This document shows, one piece after another, positions 11,487 through 23,900 of a stretch of DNA of 64,000 nucleotides. The notes under the pieces are model-generated. The model searched no databases and was not told the origin of the DNA. It saw only the letters and a program-made list of their open reading frames with translations. The DNA comes from Apostichopus japonicus (lineage: Eukaryota; Echinodermata; Holothuroidea; Aspidochirotida; Stichopodidae). Position 1 is the first letter of the stretch; each line of letters starts with the position of its first letter. Location of the stretch: the NCBI RefSeq assembly GCF_037975245.1, contig NC_092576.1, forward strand, positions 19,676,111-19,740,110, given 5' to 3'. The translations under genes and the position numbers were made by a program.

Positions 11487-14074
11487 AAGAGCCCAAGGGC
11501 ACTGTGGTTCCTTGCTTGGGGTATATGACAATACACATAATAATATCAAGCAAGATTGGGCTGAAATAGTCCAAGTAATTGTGGTCCTACATGTTCCCAT
11601 AAAGTAACCAACACTATAGCCAACACTTTTGTGATCACAAAATGTGATCGGATTTTTTATCAAAAGGCACCCTTGAGATCTAAATATGGCGTCGCAAATG
11701 TAAGAAATATAAGAGACCTACAAGCGTGTCAACAGATATGATAACAATGGTGACCTCAGATGACGTGACCTTTAAGTTTCAAAATGTTCCACCACCCCAT
11801 TCACAACTTGTCCCAAAATATCAACCATGTCACACCTTGGCATTGAGATTTAATTGCATTAAATGTCAAAAAATTAACTTTGAACTTGTATGTAACTTCA
11901 CACACAAAGGTCACCCGGAGGTCAACCAATTGAAATTTTTGATCGGTGAGACCTAAATAGAGCATGACTGTAAAAATTCAAACATTTTTTCTTTGCCCAT
12001 TTTCTCCCCCCCATAATACTACTTTTTTAACATTAGCTGACCTTTGGTGACCTTGGATCACATGACCGTTAAGTTTGAAAATATTCCCCTATACCATTTG
12101 CAACTTGTCCAAAAAAATCAACCTTGTCACACCTTGGCAATGGGAGTTATTGCATTATATGTGTGAAAATTAACTTTGACCTCAAATAACTTCGCACACG
12201 AAGGTCAAATGGGGGTCAACCCATTGACATTTATGATCAGAAGGTACATTTAAAAACTGAAAATAGCATCGAAATTGTAAAAATCCACAAAACACGAAAA
12301 GGTCACCAGAGGTCAAATTGAGGTCAAGGGTCACCCAGATGCGGGTCGACAATTGGATTACATTGAAGCAACTCCCAACCCTAACGGACAATTTGTTCTC
12401 AAGTTGTCGCAAAAATACTACTTTTTTATCATTAATTGACCTTTGGTGACCTTTGTATCACATGACCGTTAAGTTTGAAAATATTCCCCTATACCATTTG
12501 CAACTACTCCAAAAATATCAACCTTGTCACACCTTGGAACTGAGAGTTATTGCATTAAATGTCTGAAAATTAACTTTGACCTCATATAACTTCGCACACG
12601 AAGGTCACACGGGGGTCAACCCATTGACATTTATGATCAGAAGGTACCTTTGACATCTGAAAATAGCATCAAAACTGTAGAAATCCCTAAAACACTAAAA
12701 AGGTCACCAGAGGTCAAATTGAGGTCAAGGGTCACCCAGATGCGGGTCGACAATTGGATTACATTGAAGCAACTCCCAACCCTAACGGACAATTTGTCCT
12801 CAAGTTATCGCAAAAATACTAGTTTTTTATCATTAATTGACCTTTGGTGACCTCGGATCACATGACCGTTAAGTTTGAAAATATTCCCCTATACCATTTG
12901 CAACTTGTCTCAAAATATCAACTGTGTAACACCTTGGCACTGGGAGTAATTACACTAAATGTCTGAAAATTAACTTTGACCTCATATAACTTAACATACA
13001 AAGGTCACCTTGGGTCAACTTATTGACATTTTTGATCGATGAGACCTAAATTAGAGCATCAAACTATACAAAATCAAACATTCTTTTCTTTGCCCATTTT
13101 CTACCCCCAAAATACTAGTTTTTTGACATTAATTGACCTTTGGTGACCTTGGATCACATGACCGTTAAGTTTGAAAATATTTCCCTATACCATTTGCAAC
13201 TTGTCCAAAAATATCAACCTTGCCACGCTTTGGAATTGGGAGTTATTGCATTAAATGTGTGAAAATTAACTTTGACCTCAAATAACTTCGCACACGAAGG
13301 TCACGCGGGTGTCAACCAATTGCCATTTTTGATCGGAAGGTACCTTTGATATCCAAATCTAGCATCAAAACCAAACATTTTCTTTTTTGATCGTTTCCTC
13401 CCAAAATAAGCACATTTTTTCTAATGTGACCTTTGACCTTTTGACCTTGGTTTCAGATGTAGTTTAATCTCCTGATTCCAAAAAACAAAACGAAAAGTCT
13501 GTACAACCATCCTAACTCCGACCGAAAAACTTTGACCCCATATAACTTCGCACATAAAGGTCACACGGGGTCAACCTATTGACATTTATGATCAGAAGGT
13601 ACCTTTGACATCTGAAAATAGCATCGAAACTGTAAAAATCCCAAAAACACGAAAAGGTCACCAGAGGTCAAATTGAGGTCAAGGGTCACCCAGATGCGGG
13701 TCGACAATTGGATTACATTGAGGCAACTCCCAACCCTAACAGACATTTCGTTCTCAAGTTATCGCAAAAATACTAGTTTTTTATCATTAATTGACCTTTG
13801 GTGACCCCGGATCACATGACCGTTAAGTTTGAAAATGCTCCCCTAACCAGTTCACAACTTGTCCCAAATTATCAATCTTGTCGCACATTGGCACTGGGAG
13901 TTATTGCAGTTTTAATATTTTCGGTTTTTGGACCATAACTGACCTTTGGTGACCTTTGTGGGCACCAAAAACAATAGGGCACACCTTCTCCATATGGCGG
14001 ATCTATAGTCCAAGTTTGGCCTCAATCCAACATTCCCTTATTGAGATAGAGCGTACCCAAGCAAGTGTCACAGA

Positions 14075-14108
<34 letters not shown>

Positions 14109-14110
14109 AG
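11487..14110 (+). repeat. TGACCT-rich interspersed repeat, copy 3
   Basis: It starts with the same ACAAGAGCCCAAGGGCACTG sequence as copy 2 and follows it through to the (CA)n tract at 14,076-14,102. It lacks the GGTTCC...GGAACC hairpin end seen in copies 1 and 2; a different hairpin sits at that point. Internal subunits of about 400 bp repeat, for example the CACATGACCGTTAAG word at about 12,060, 12,460, 12,860, 13,157 and 13,816. Many perfect AGGTCA direct repeats with 4-bp spacing are present. Confidence 0.85.
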
Positions 14111-14114
14111 CATT

Positions 14115-14184
14115 GCATACTGATGTGGGACAGGTTTTTTCACCTACTGTTGTGGGCCACTTTCTCTGTCCCACATCTGTATGC
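14115..14184. repeat. Hairpin carrying the CTGTCCCACA motif
   Basis: GCATACTGATGTGGGACAG at 14,115-14,133 is answered by CTGTCCCACATCTGTATGC at 14,166-14,184, a nearly perfect 19-bp stem with a 32-base loop. The right arm matches the core of the minisatellite units at 21, 23, 34 and 44.5 kb of this window. It lies about 0.8 kb upstream of the SET/recombinase start codon. Confidence 0.8.
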
Positions 14185-14248
14185 AAAGTACTCACACAAC
14201 TGTTCAGATTAGTGTAAGCCATTCATTGCCCATTGCAGCCAAAATACA

Positions 14249-14347
14249 TTGTGTGAGCAATGTGCAATGCTGCCCCCACTTTCTAGTTGCCATGAAGAAC
14301 TGTCTGACTCAGAAGGTAGAGATTTGGTTGTGACTTTGGATTTAAAG
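14249..14347 (+). other. Possible 5' untranslated exon of the SET/recombinase gene
   Basis: A good donor (TTAAAG|GTAAGC) ends at 14,347. If spliced to the exon at 14,942 it would be upstream of the start codon and noncoding, because its own reading frame is not compatible with the SET frame. There is no promoter evidence. This is tentative. Confidence 0.25.
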
Positions 14348-14948
14348 GTAAGCCATTCATATTGGATTTCAACTTCTGCAATTTTGCTAAGAGTAAGGCC
14401 TAGACTTCTCCCTGTTCTTCAATTAGTTTAGGCTTAGTAATATGAGGATTGGCTGGGCCCCACAGGCTTAAGTACTACCCTAACGTTAGTAGGGGCCTAC
14501 TGGCTAGCCTAACGCCAGCCTAGCCTACAGTAGGCATCTAGGCTACATGGCTTAGGCCACTGTAAGTGTAAGCCTAGGCCTATTTCTCAGCAAATTTTTG
14601 TATTTCCACCGGCATGCACAAGCTTGTCCAAAAACAAGGTTTGGGGATAAAAATGGAAAACTATATCAGCTTTTGGCAACATTGTGCGTTGTACTGTTTT
14701 GTGACAAGAGTCAGAAAGAAAATACATGTTTTGAATTTAGGTCCTAGGCTAGGCCTAGTACTACATGAAATTTCCTTAGGCAAATCATTAGTTATTGAGA
14801 AAGTGGTGAATATCTTCTGTACAGTAGGTGTTCACTCACACCTGGGTGGGGATGATCCTTAATGGCAAATCAATTCCAGTTTCATTTATATTGTAAAAAA
14901 AATCCAAACTGCCCAAGCCAAAATGTTGTCTTTTATTACAGATTAATC

Positions 14949-17900
14949 ATGAAAAGGAGCGAGAAGCTACCACCGGTAAGTAACATTATTTTTACTTAAT
15001 ATCGATGAGAAGCTTAAACTAGGCCTATGGGGGACCGATAGGCAAGGCAGGAAGTAGGGGATCAGCTAGTTAGGAGTGCAAATTAGGCTAGATCAAGCAG
15101 TGATTCCCACCTATTTCAGTGAATGGCATTCGGCAAATCCCACCCCATGTTGATACATATTGAGTGAAAGAGTAGAATAAAACTCTATAAAAGACTATGT
15201 ATTGAAAGGGGGGGGGGGAGAAAGACAATGGAAACTGAAGGCTGGGGGTTTGGCCTACTGTACTACTACTTGTACAAGTTTTAAAGTGATACTTTGTAGC
15301 CATTAGCCTATATGAAATGTTTGGCAAATTTCTTAGCATATATACTTGGTACACATTTACAAGTGTTTGATATGCTTGACTGAATGCATGCCTGTAATTT
15401 TTCTGTCGTGCATTATAACATACATGCAGCCTAGGCCAGCAGCACCAAAACTGTATGTAGTACAACTAAGATTAGCCTAGTACCTTGATTAATACTTGAG
15501 TTATTTATTTTGCTCGAACAATTGAATTAAAGGCTAGGCCATATATCCGTAAATTAAACAAAGGTCCAATAGCCCTAACATATATTGTTGATCACGTTCA
15601 ACTTAGCCAGCTTGCTGATTATTAAATGAACATAACCATGATAACGTACATACGCCTATATTCGTGAAGGATGATACTGGGCATTCAGATGCACTAAAAC
15701 CATCTCTTAGGTGTAATAAGCAATGATTAATTAATTGTGTGATAACGGGTTCAACCATCTTACTCAAATTAGTGAAATAAATATATACTGGCCAATGCCT
15801 ATATGTTGACACCAAAATAGCACCCAAATAGCACCTAAATCATTAAAATTACAGGAGCGTGTATTCTGAATGTTCAGGTAACTTTCATGGCAAACAGTGA
15901 ATCAATCAGGGCTATTGTCAATCATTTTTTCACAAATTTTGGTAGTTTGATAAAGCAGGTGGCTAGCCTAACCTTACACTAACTCTACGTAAAAAAAAAA
16001 AGCCTAAGCGTTTTAGTATATTAAAAAAAACCTTACAGGCGAAATGTCATTACTCGAGCCGGCCAAAAGGACCAGCCTCCCAAGGTGGTCTACTTGAGCT
16101 GTTTGACGCATTTTACGTCACATAGCAAAATGGCAACTCATATAATTGACCTGCTGTGCGGGAAGTAAGTTCCAGTTATCATAGAATAAGGCCAAGAAAC
16201 TTTCTTGGATCAAAGTATTAAGTGAGAAAAGAAGTAAAGTTAAAGCAACCCTTCTGTCGATACAAATCTAATTCAATTTTTCATATAACAGTTAGTGGTA
16301 TTTAAAAAGAAGTTTATTTTTCCGGAAATTGTTATGAATGGAAGTAAACGGAGTGTAGGCCTAGGCTATACTATAGCCTGGGAAAAAGCTAAATTCCTCA
16401 GCTCGGTTTCGGTTGTAAAAATATGGAGAAATGTAGTGATAACATCATTCATTTTGAACGTTTCTTCGTTAGGCTATTCGAGTATCAAGTAACCTTAGCT
16501 CATATTTCATAGACCACCGTTAGGCCTATATACTACTGATGACCCTATATATGGATAGCATGCCGCCTGTAACTACACCGTTGATACGCAAGCTGGCTCA
16601 GCTGATATCGAATCGGCTCGAGCTGCGGCGCAGGTCTGCAAATCGAACGCAGCTATTGACTAGCGTAGTGAAAAGTATGAAGTCCATTAGAACCATCAAA
16701 AATAAAAGGTTTTCAGAGTTGAGAGTGGAAAAGAAAAGGTTTGCAAGGGAAAAAATGACCCTTCCCCTAAGAGTCAGATTAAATATATAAAATCACAATA
16801 CCAAAAAGAAAGATTTAAAAAAGGCATGATGCCAAAAAAAAAATATCCTAATGTCCAAAAAAAAAAACTCGTACTGCCAAAAAGAAAATCACAACGCAAA
16901 AATTTTGTTCACGACCTGGGTAGACTTTGTACTGCACATTATGCATTTTTATTTGATGGATTGCAGCACCGTTTCTGTATATTTTCCATCCCATATTATT
17001 CTTTGCATCATGCAGTTTTTCCCCGCATCGTGAATTTCTTTTTTTTTGCTTTGTGATTGATTTTTTTTGGCATCCAGAATTTTTTTGGGCATCAAGATTT
17101 CTTACTTTCTATTTTGATCATGAATTTTTGTAATTGTACTAATGGGCTTTCGTAGAAAAGTGGGGTGAAAACAAAAACAGGCAAAACACTGGTTATGTAC
17201 GGTCGTAACAAGTAGTAACAGTTACTGAGTCGGTTTCAGCTATTTTTATTCTTCTGAAGGGTAATTTTGTCACTGGACAATACCTTAAACATATATATCT
17301 TTATCTAGCCCCCTATGATATGAATATATTGCTATTAAAGGTTTGAACATTCAGAGATGTTTTAAATAATTCTTACCCTAACCAGGTCAGACGCAGTCGA
17401 ATTTCACCATTAGATAAGGCTAGAAATCATTGCATCAAAAACGATAAACCTAGTGGACTGGAAGTTAGATTTGTCAATGACTGGATTGGTAAGTCAACTT
17501 TGTATAATTTTATGTTTTGTTGCATTTTTGCTCACAAAGTTTAAGTTCTGCAAATAACTCAGTGGATGTTAAACAAGCATACAAGCTTTAAGAAATAGCT
17601 TGTGTAGAGTGCGTGTTTAAAAGTATTTAGTGTGTTCAACCTTTAAGGTGCGTACAAAGGTTTTGGAATAATGCTTTTGTAGGCAAACTGTAATATCCTA
17701 TTCCTTGTTTTCCCTACCATATCCTGCCCTACCCTACTTTACCCACCTAACCATATGCCACTCATATTTAACTAGTTGCTTCTTCTCATACAGGAGTATA
17801 GGAATTTTACAAAACTTGAAACAGTGATCTTTGGGTCATAAGGGGAGGAATAGCAGTCAAAAGGCAGTGGGGTCATTTTTGGTCATTCTTTGAAAGTCTG

Positions 17901-20900
17901 CAAATTTCTGAATATATATATATATATATACAGTACCTTGCTTCGACAATATATAATGATCTTTTGTCTCACAGGTTGTGGACTTTTTGCTACATGTGAT
18001 ATCACATCAGGAGATTTTATAGCAGAGTACAGAGGCAACTTGACAACAGCAGATGAAATCGGTGCAGATTGTGACTCAACTTTCCATTACTACTTTGGTT
18101 TTAAAGGAAATAATTGCTGGTAAGCTTTTTATGTTTAATGAAATTAAGGGTGGTTATAGGGATTATCTTTGCCTGACTGGCAGTGCATGGTCAGCTCCAG
18201 ATGGCCAAAAAAGTACATTGTAAGGTAGTAGTGCATGGATCACCTTTAAGTCACTGCAGCATGTATGTATATGCATGGTACAACTGCACAATAATACATG
18301 TGGTATGCAGGTAGTGTGTCTACCACCCAACAGAATAGGCAATAGCAAACAGGGCGAGTAACTTTAGAATAATACTGAATCCAACAGCTGGTAATATTAC
18401 AAATATTGCCCAAAACTTAAGTAAAACAGTTCCATTATCTTTAATAGAATGACATCATGCTATTCTAACATCCATTACAGCCCCATCCTTGAGTTATAGG
18501 CACTAAGTCAGGGAACAAGTATTAGTACAGCCATAGGCGTAGGAGCCCAATTTGATTTGGGGGGGGGGGGCTGTAACGACTTGCCCGAAAAATATAAGCA
18601 AACTTTTTCGCGCGTCAACATGTTTATGTGCATATCATATAGGCATTCATTGGTTATTAAATAGCATGCCAATAACATACAATCATTTTTCGTGTTATTA
18701 CCCTTCCATATTGGTTATATTTATTGGGGAAGTTGTTACAATAATAATGATAATATCAGTTTCACCATTGAAAAACACATTGCAAAATATATTTAGTTCA
18801 GTAGGTGCCCGAAAAATTGTCAACATATTGCCCAAATTTTCCCAAACAATTTTTGGTTGGGGGGCTGCAGCTCCCCCCCCCCCCCTGCCTCCTATGCCTA
18901 TGAGTACAGCCATCTTGCCTGTCAGTTGTGATTTAGCCTTCACACCTTCATGAAGGGGTCTAACAAGTACTGTCATGACTACCAAACATAAACAAACATT
19001 TAAGTGGTACTAATTCCAAATTGTAAACACTCACTCCTTAGTATTACATGCATGAATTAATTTATGTAGACAGACTTTAATTGGCTTTGCAAGCATGTCA
19101 CACCTCCCAGGAGGACTGTATTTACCTAAAGGATTAACTGTGGTTAGATGTGTACAACCTATGCCTAATGGTTGAATCACCTCATGTATTCTGTTGAATA
19201 GTATATTGTATATAGAGTACTTTTCCCTTAATTTTCAGATTGTATCTACTTGCTCTGGATTCACAACCTGCAACCCCATTTATTTCCCACCTGCCATCCA
19301 TAGCAGTACAATATTGTTGATATTAAAGATTTGTTTTCTTTCAGTATCGATGCTTCAGCAAATCCATGTTTAGCAAAGTTTGCTAATGATGACATCAGGG
19401 GAAATTCTTCCATGAAGGTTATAGACGTGCAAGGCTCTCCACACTTGTGTTTATTTGCTACAGCAGACATAAAGGTGAACGATGAAGTTCGGTATGACTA
19501 TGGAGTATCATCTCTACCTTGGCGGCTCAAGCAACACCAAGTAAGTATGGATTAATTTGATGAGGATTTATGATAATAGTTACAATTATTTAGTCCAAAA
19601 TTCATACATTCATATTTTTCAGCGATAATGAAGATTGAACTTTTAAACATGTTGTATTTTCATAGATAAATATACTAAAATAAATATATAAACTAAAAAT
19701 AAATAAAATAGTAGATCTACACTAGGATGCATACATTATATTCCAATTTGCAGAGTAAATGTTTCATGACCTTAACAGTATTGGAACTAATTTATTATAT
19801 TTTACATGCATTTCATTGTTACTATGTATCTCAAGTTTGGAATATAAAGCAAAGAATTCTATGTGTCTAATTTTCTACACAGGAAAAGCCTCATAAACTA
19901 TCAGACAAAACTTTTGAACAGGAAGGATGTAAATGTTGCACATCTCCCGTATGGAATGGACTTTTCTGTCAAGGTAAATTAGTTTATTCACCTTACATTG
20001 GCATTTTTATGTTTTCAGGTTTATATTTGATATGAAAATGTCTGTACTGATAACTGGCAAGCAATGGAATACAAAATTGTGTACTATTTTCAAGTCCTCA
20101 CAAAGGCAGTACTTTCAGAGAATATACAAAAATTACATAATTGTAATACTAGTTTATACAAGTATTCAAATCCTCATCAATGTAGTGCCTTCAGATACTA
20201 TATGATCCTAACTGGTATGGATAAGGGGAACAATATTATAAGTAATCACTAGTTACCAAGACCTCACAAAGGTAGAAACTGTGTCACTGCAGGCATTCTG
20301 AAGGAATAAAATTCTGCATATTTTGAGTTTCCACAAATGCAGTAGTGACAAGGTACAGAACTCATCAATTTCAAATGCTGATACCTCAAAAATGGCATGC
20401 AGGAATTTAATTAAAATTTCACCAAAATTCTTAAATAATGTTCTTATTTATGTTGAATTAAGTTCTGGAGCTATCCTTTAATTTCATATTACGTTTGCCT
20501 CCCTACAAAAGTGAGCGGTAATATTTTTTTCACAAGTGGTGTTTTGCTTTAATTATGTTTTGCTATATATTGGGGAAATTCCCAGTCCCACACTATACTT
20601 TTGCAGGTTATGAAACAATATATGCAGGAATGCAAACCCAGCAACACAAACTGAAAATGTTAATATGGGATTTCTTCTCATTTTCTTACAGTGTGTCAAG
20701 GGATTTGGCATGAAGTTTGCTTTGGGCAGTTGTCTGTGGAGAAAAGATGCTGCGATGTTTTTCCAGTAAGTTACAGTTTACAATTCATTTGCCCAATTCG
20801 ATTTTTTTAATCATTTGACCACATGGAAATTGTGAAAGTTATTGCCAATTACTATTCATGTCCTTTCTAAGGTAGTACCTTCTGATAATATATGTGGAAA

Positions 20901-23900
20901 TTGTGAAAGGTATGGCCAAAGCCTATTCTGGTCCTCTCAAAGGTAGTACTTTCCAGAGTTGTAGGACTCGACCAGTCTTGGTCTCAAGACAGGTCTTTGA
21001 GTCATGTCTTGCTGGCTTGCTGGTCTCTGTCTTAGGTTGGAGACCTGGACTCGATTTCGAGTGCTAAGGATGAAGGGTAATGCCAATTACAGTTCAAGTC
21101 ATCTGAAAGGTAGTAGAAAGGGTAACTTATGTGGAAATCATGAAAGATAATTCTAGTCCTCTGAAAGATAGTAGAAAGGGATCAGTGTCGAACAGGGGCA
21201 TGGATTTCCCAATTGGATCCCGCAAATTGTGTGAGTTAAGTTTGAAATGGGAATGGATTACTGTCCCAGAACTGTATGTGTGTGAGGTAAGTTCTATAAT
21301 ATGGGAATATGTTACTTCATTTGACCCACAACTGTAAGTGTGAGGTGAGTTCTATCATGTCGGAATCAATTGTATGTCCCACAACTGTGTGTAAGGTATG
21401 TTCTATCATATATCGATGGAATGCTTCGATTGGGTCCCAGAAATGCATTTGTGTGAGGTAAGTTCAACATTGAAATTGGTTACTTCAATTGTCCCACAAC
21501 TGTAAGTGTGTGAGGTAAGTTCTATAATATGGGAATATGTTACTTTATTGTCCCACAACTGTGTGTGTGTGAGGTAAGTTCTATAATAGGAATGGATTAC
21601 TTCAATTGTCCCACAACTGTATGTGTGTGAGGGACGTAAGTTCTATAATGGATAACTTCAACTGTCCCACAACTGTATATGTATGAGAAAAGTTCTATAA
21701 TAGGAATGGATTACTTCAATTGTCCCACAAATATATGTAAATAGGCGAGTTCTATGGAATATGGGAATGGATTACTTCAATTGGGTCCCACAAATTTATT
21801 TGTGTGAGTTGAGTTTGACATTTGAATGGATTAATTCAATTGTCCCACAACTGTATGTGTGTGAGGTAAGTTCAACAATAGTAATGGATTACTTCAATCG
21901 TCCCACAACTGTTTGTGTGTGAGGTAAGTTTTAATTGCAAAGGATTACTTCAACTGTCCCACAACAGTATGTGTATGAGGTAAGTTCTATAATAGGAATT
22001 GATTACTTCAATTGTCCCACAACTGTGTGTGTGAGGTAAGTTCTATAATATGGGTATACTGTACATTACTTCAATTGTCCCACAACTGTGTGCGTGTGTG
22101 AGGTAAGTTCTATAATAGGAATGGATTACTTCAATTGTCCCACAACTGTATGTGTGTGAGGTAAGTTCTATAATAGTAATGGATTACTTCAATCGTCCCA
22201 CAACTGTTTGTGTGTGAGGTAAGTTCTTATTGGAATGGATTACTTCAACTGTCCCACAACGGTATGTGTATGAGGTAAGTCCCATCATATGGGAATATGC
22301 TACTTGAATTGTCCCACAACTGTATTTGTGTGAGAAAAGTTCTATAATAGGAATGGATTACTTCAATTGTCCCACAAATATATGTATGTGAGGTGAGTTC
22401 CATCTAACAGGAATTGATTATTTTGATTATATCAGGGGCTTCCAACCCTGTTTATATTAGGGTAGTAGCGTGGTGCAGTGGAATAAGTGACGGCTCTCAT
22501 TCAGGCTGCCGGGTTCCAATCCCACTCTGTGTCTTGAAACTTGACTATAAAAGCTGTAATGTAGTTGAATGAAATTAAAACAAGTATTTTACCTCCACCT
22601 TACCACACCCACTCATCTTTTTGAAAGATAATAATAATAACACATTTTTTTTACATGCAATGTCTGCTTGTTAAACTAACATCTCTCTTTGTTTTTGTAG
22701 GACCAACATGACACAGAGGCGTTACCAGAAGGAGATGGTGATAATGTGGTATGTATTGGTAATGAGTTAACAGTATTCACCCATATAGGACATTGGTGCA
22801 CTGTGCACACTATGGAGGTTTTTGTCAAAACAGAATGAGTATAATCATGGGGCACTGATGTGATGTTATGTTCCAAAACTAAGTGAAACAGCACATGGCA
22901 TCCTGATAGATCATTTTAACTTCCACATAAATAGTAAGGGTAAGTAAGGTAGGCCATCCAAGAGGGTCATAGGCAGGTTAATGGACTGGGATGAGCTACA
23001 ATTATTGTGTCAGGAGAGCTCATTATAGAAAGATGTGTATATGCATCACAGCAACATTGTGCAATGCAATCTATGGGAGGGGTGGGAATTTAGAGTAAAT
23101 TAATGCCCAAATCAATGTGGATGGGTTACTAGATGTCCCACAACTGTATGTGAGAGAAGTTTTATGATGGCATTACTTGGGATTACTTCAATTGTTCTAC
23201 AAATGTATGTGAGGTAGGTTCAATACTAGGAATGAATTACTTTGATTGTCCCAATACTGTGTGGAGGTTAGTTCTATCATATGGGAATCAATTGTATGTC
23301 CCAATTGTGTGTGAGGTATATTCTTGCATATATGGAGATGGATTGCTTTGATTGGGTACCAGAAATGTATTTGTGTGAGGTAAGTTCCATATGGAAATTG
23401 GTTACTTCATTTGACCCACAACTGGAAGTGTGTGAGGTGAGTTGTATCATAAGGGAATCAATTGTATGTCCCACAACTGTGTGTAAGGTATGTTCTATCA
23501 TATACCGATGGATTGCTCGTGTCCCAGAAATGTATTTGTGTGAGGTAAGTTCCATATGGAAATTGGTTACTTCATTTGACCCACAACTGGAAGTGTGTGA
23601 GGTGAGTTGTATCATAAGGGAATCAATCGTATGTCCCACAACTGTTTGTAAGGTATGTTCTATCATATACCGATGGATTGCTCGTGTCCCAGAAATGTAT
23701 TTGTGTGAGGTAAGTTCCACATTGAAATTGGTTACATCAATTGTCCCAAAACTGTAAGTGTGTGAGGTAAGTTCCATCATAAGGGAATAACTTCAATTGT
23801 TCCACAACTGTATGTGTGTGAGAAAAGTTCTATAATAGGTATGGATTACTTCAATTGTGAGGTAAGTTCCATCATATGGGAATTGATTTTTTGGATTATA

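Noticed and set aside
16136-16170. ATGGCAACTCATATAATTGA with a good GTAAGT donor, as an alternative first exon
   Set aside because: Its phase (2) does not join exon 2 or 3 without a stop; the 14,949 start joins in phase 0.
16539-16790. 83-aa basic ORF
   Set aside because: There is no splice context or recognisable family; it lies in an intron of the SET/recombinase gene in low-complexity sequence.
23277-23780. Long overlapping ORFs on both strands (158 and 167 aa)
   Set aside because: They are read-through of minisatellite array 2; the protein repeats mirror the DNA period and there is no domain.
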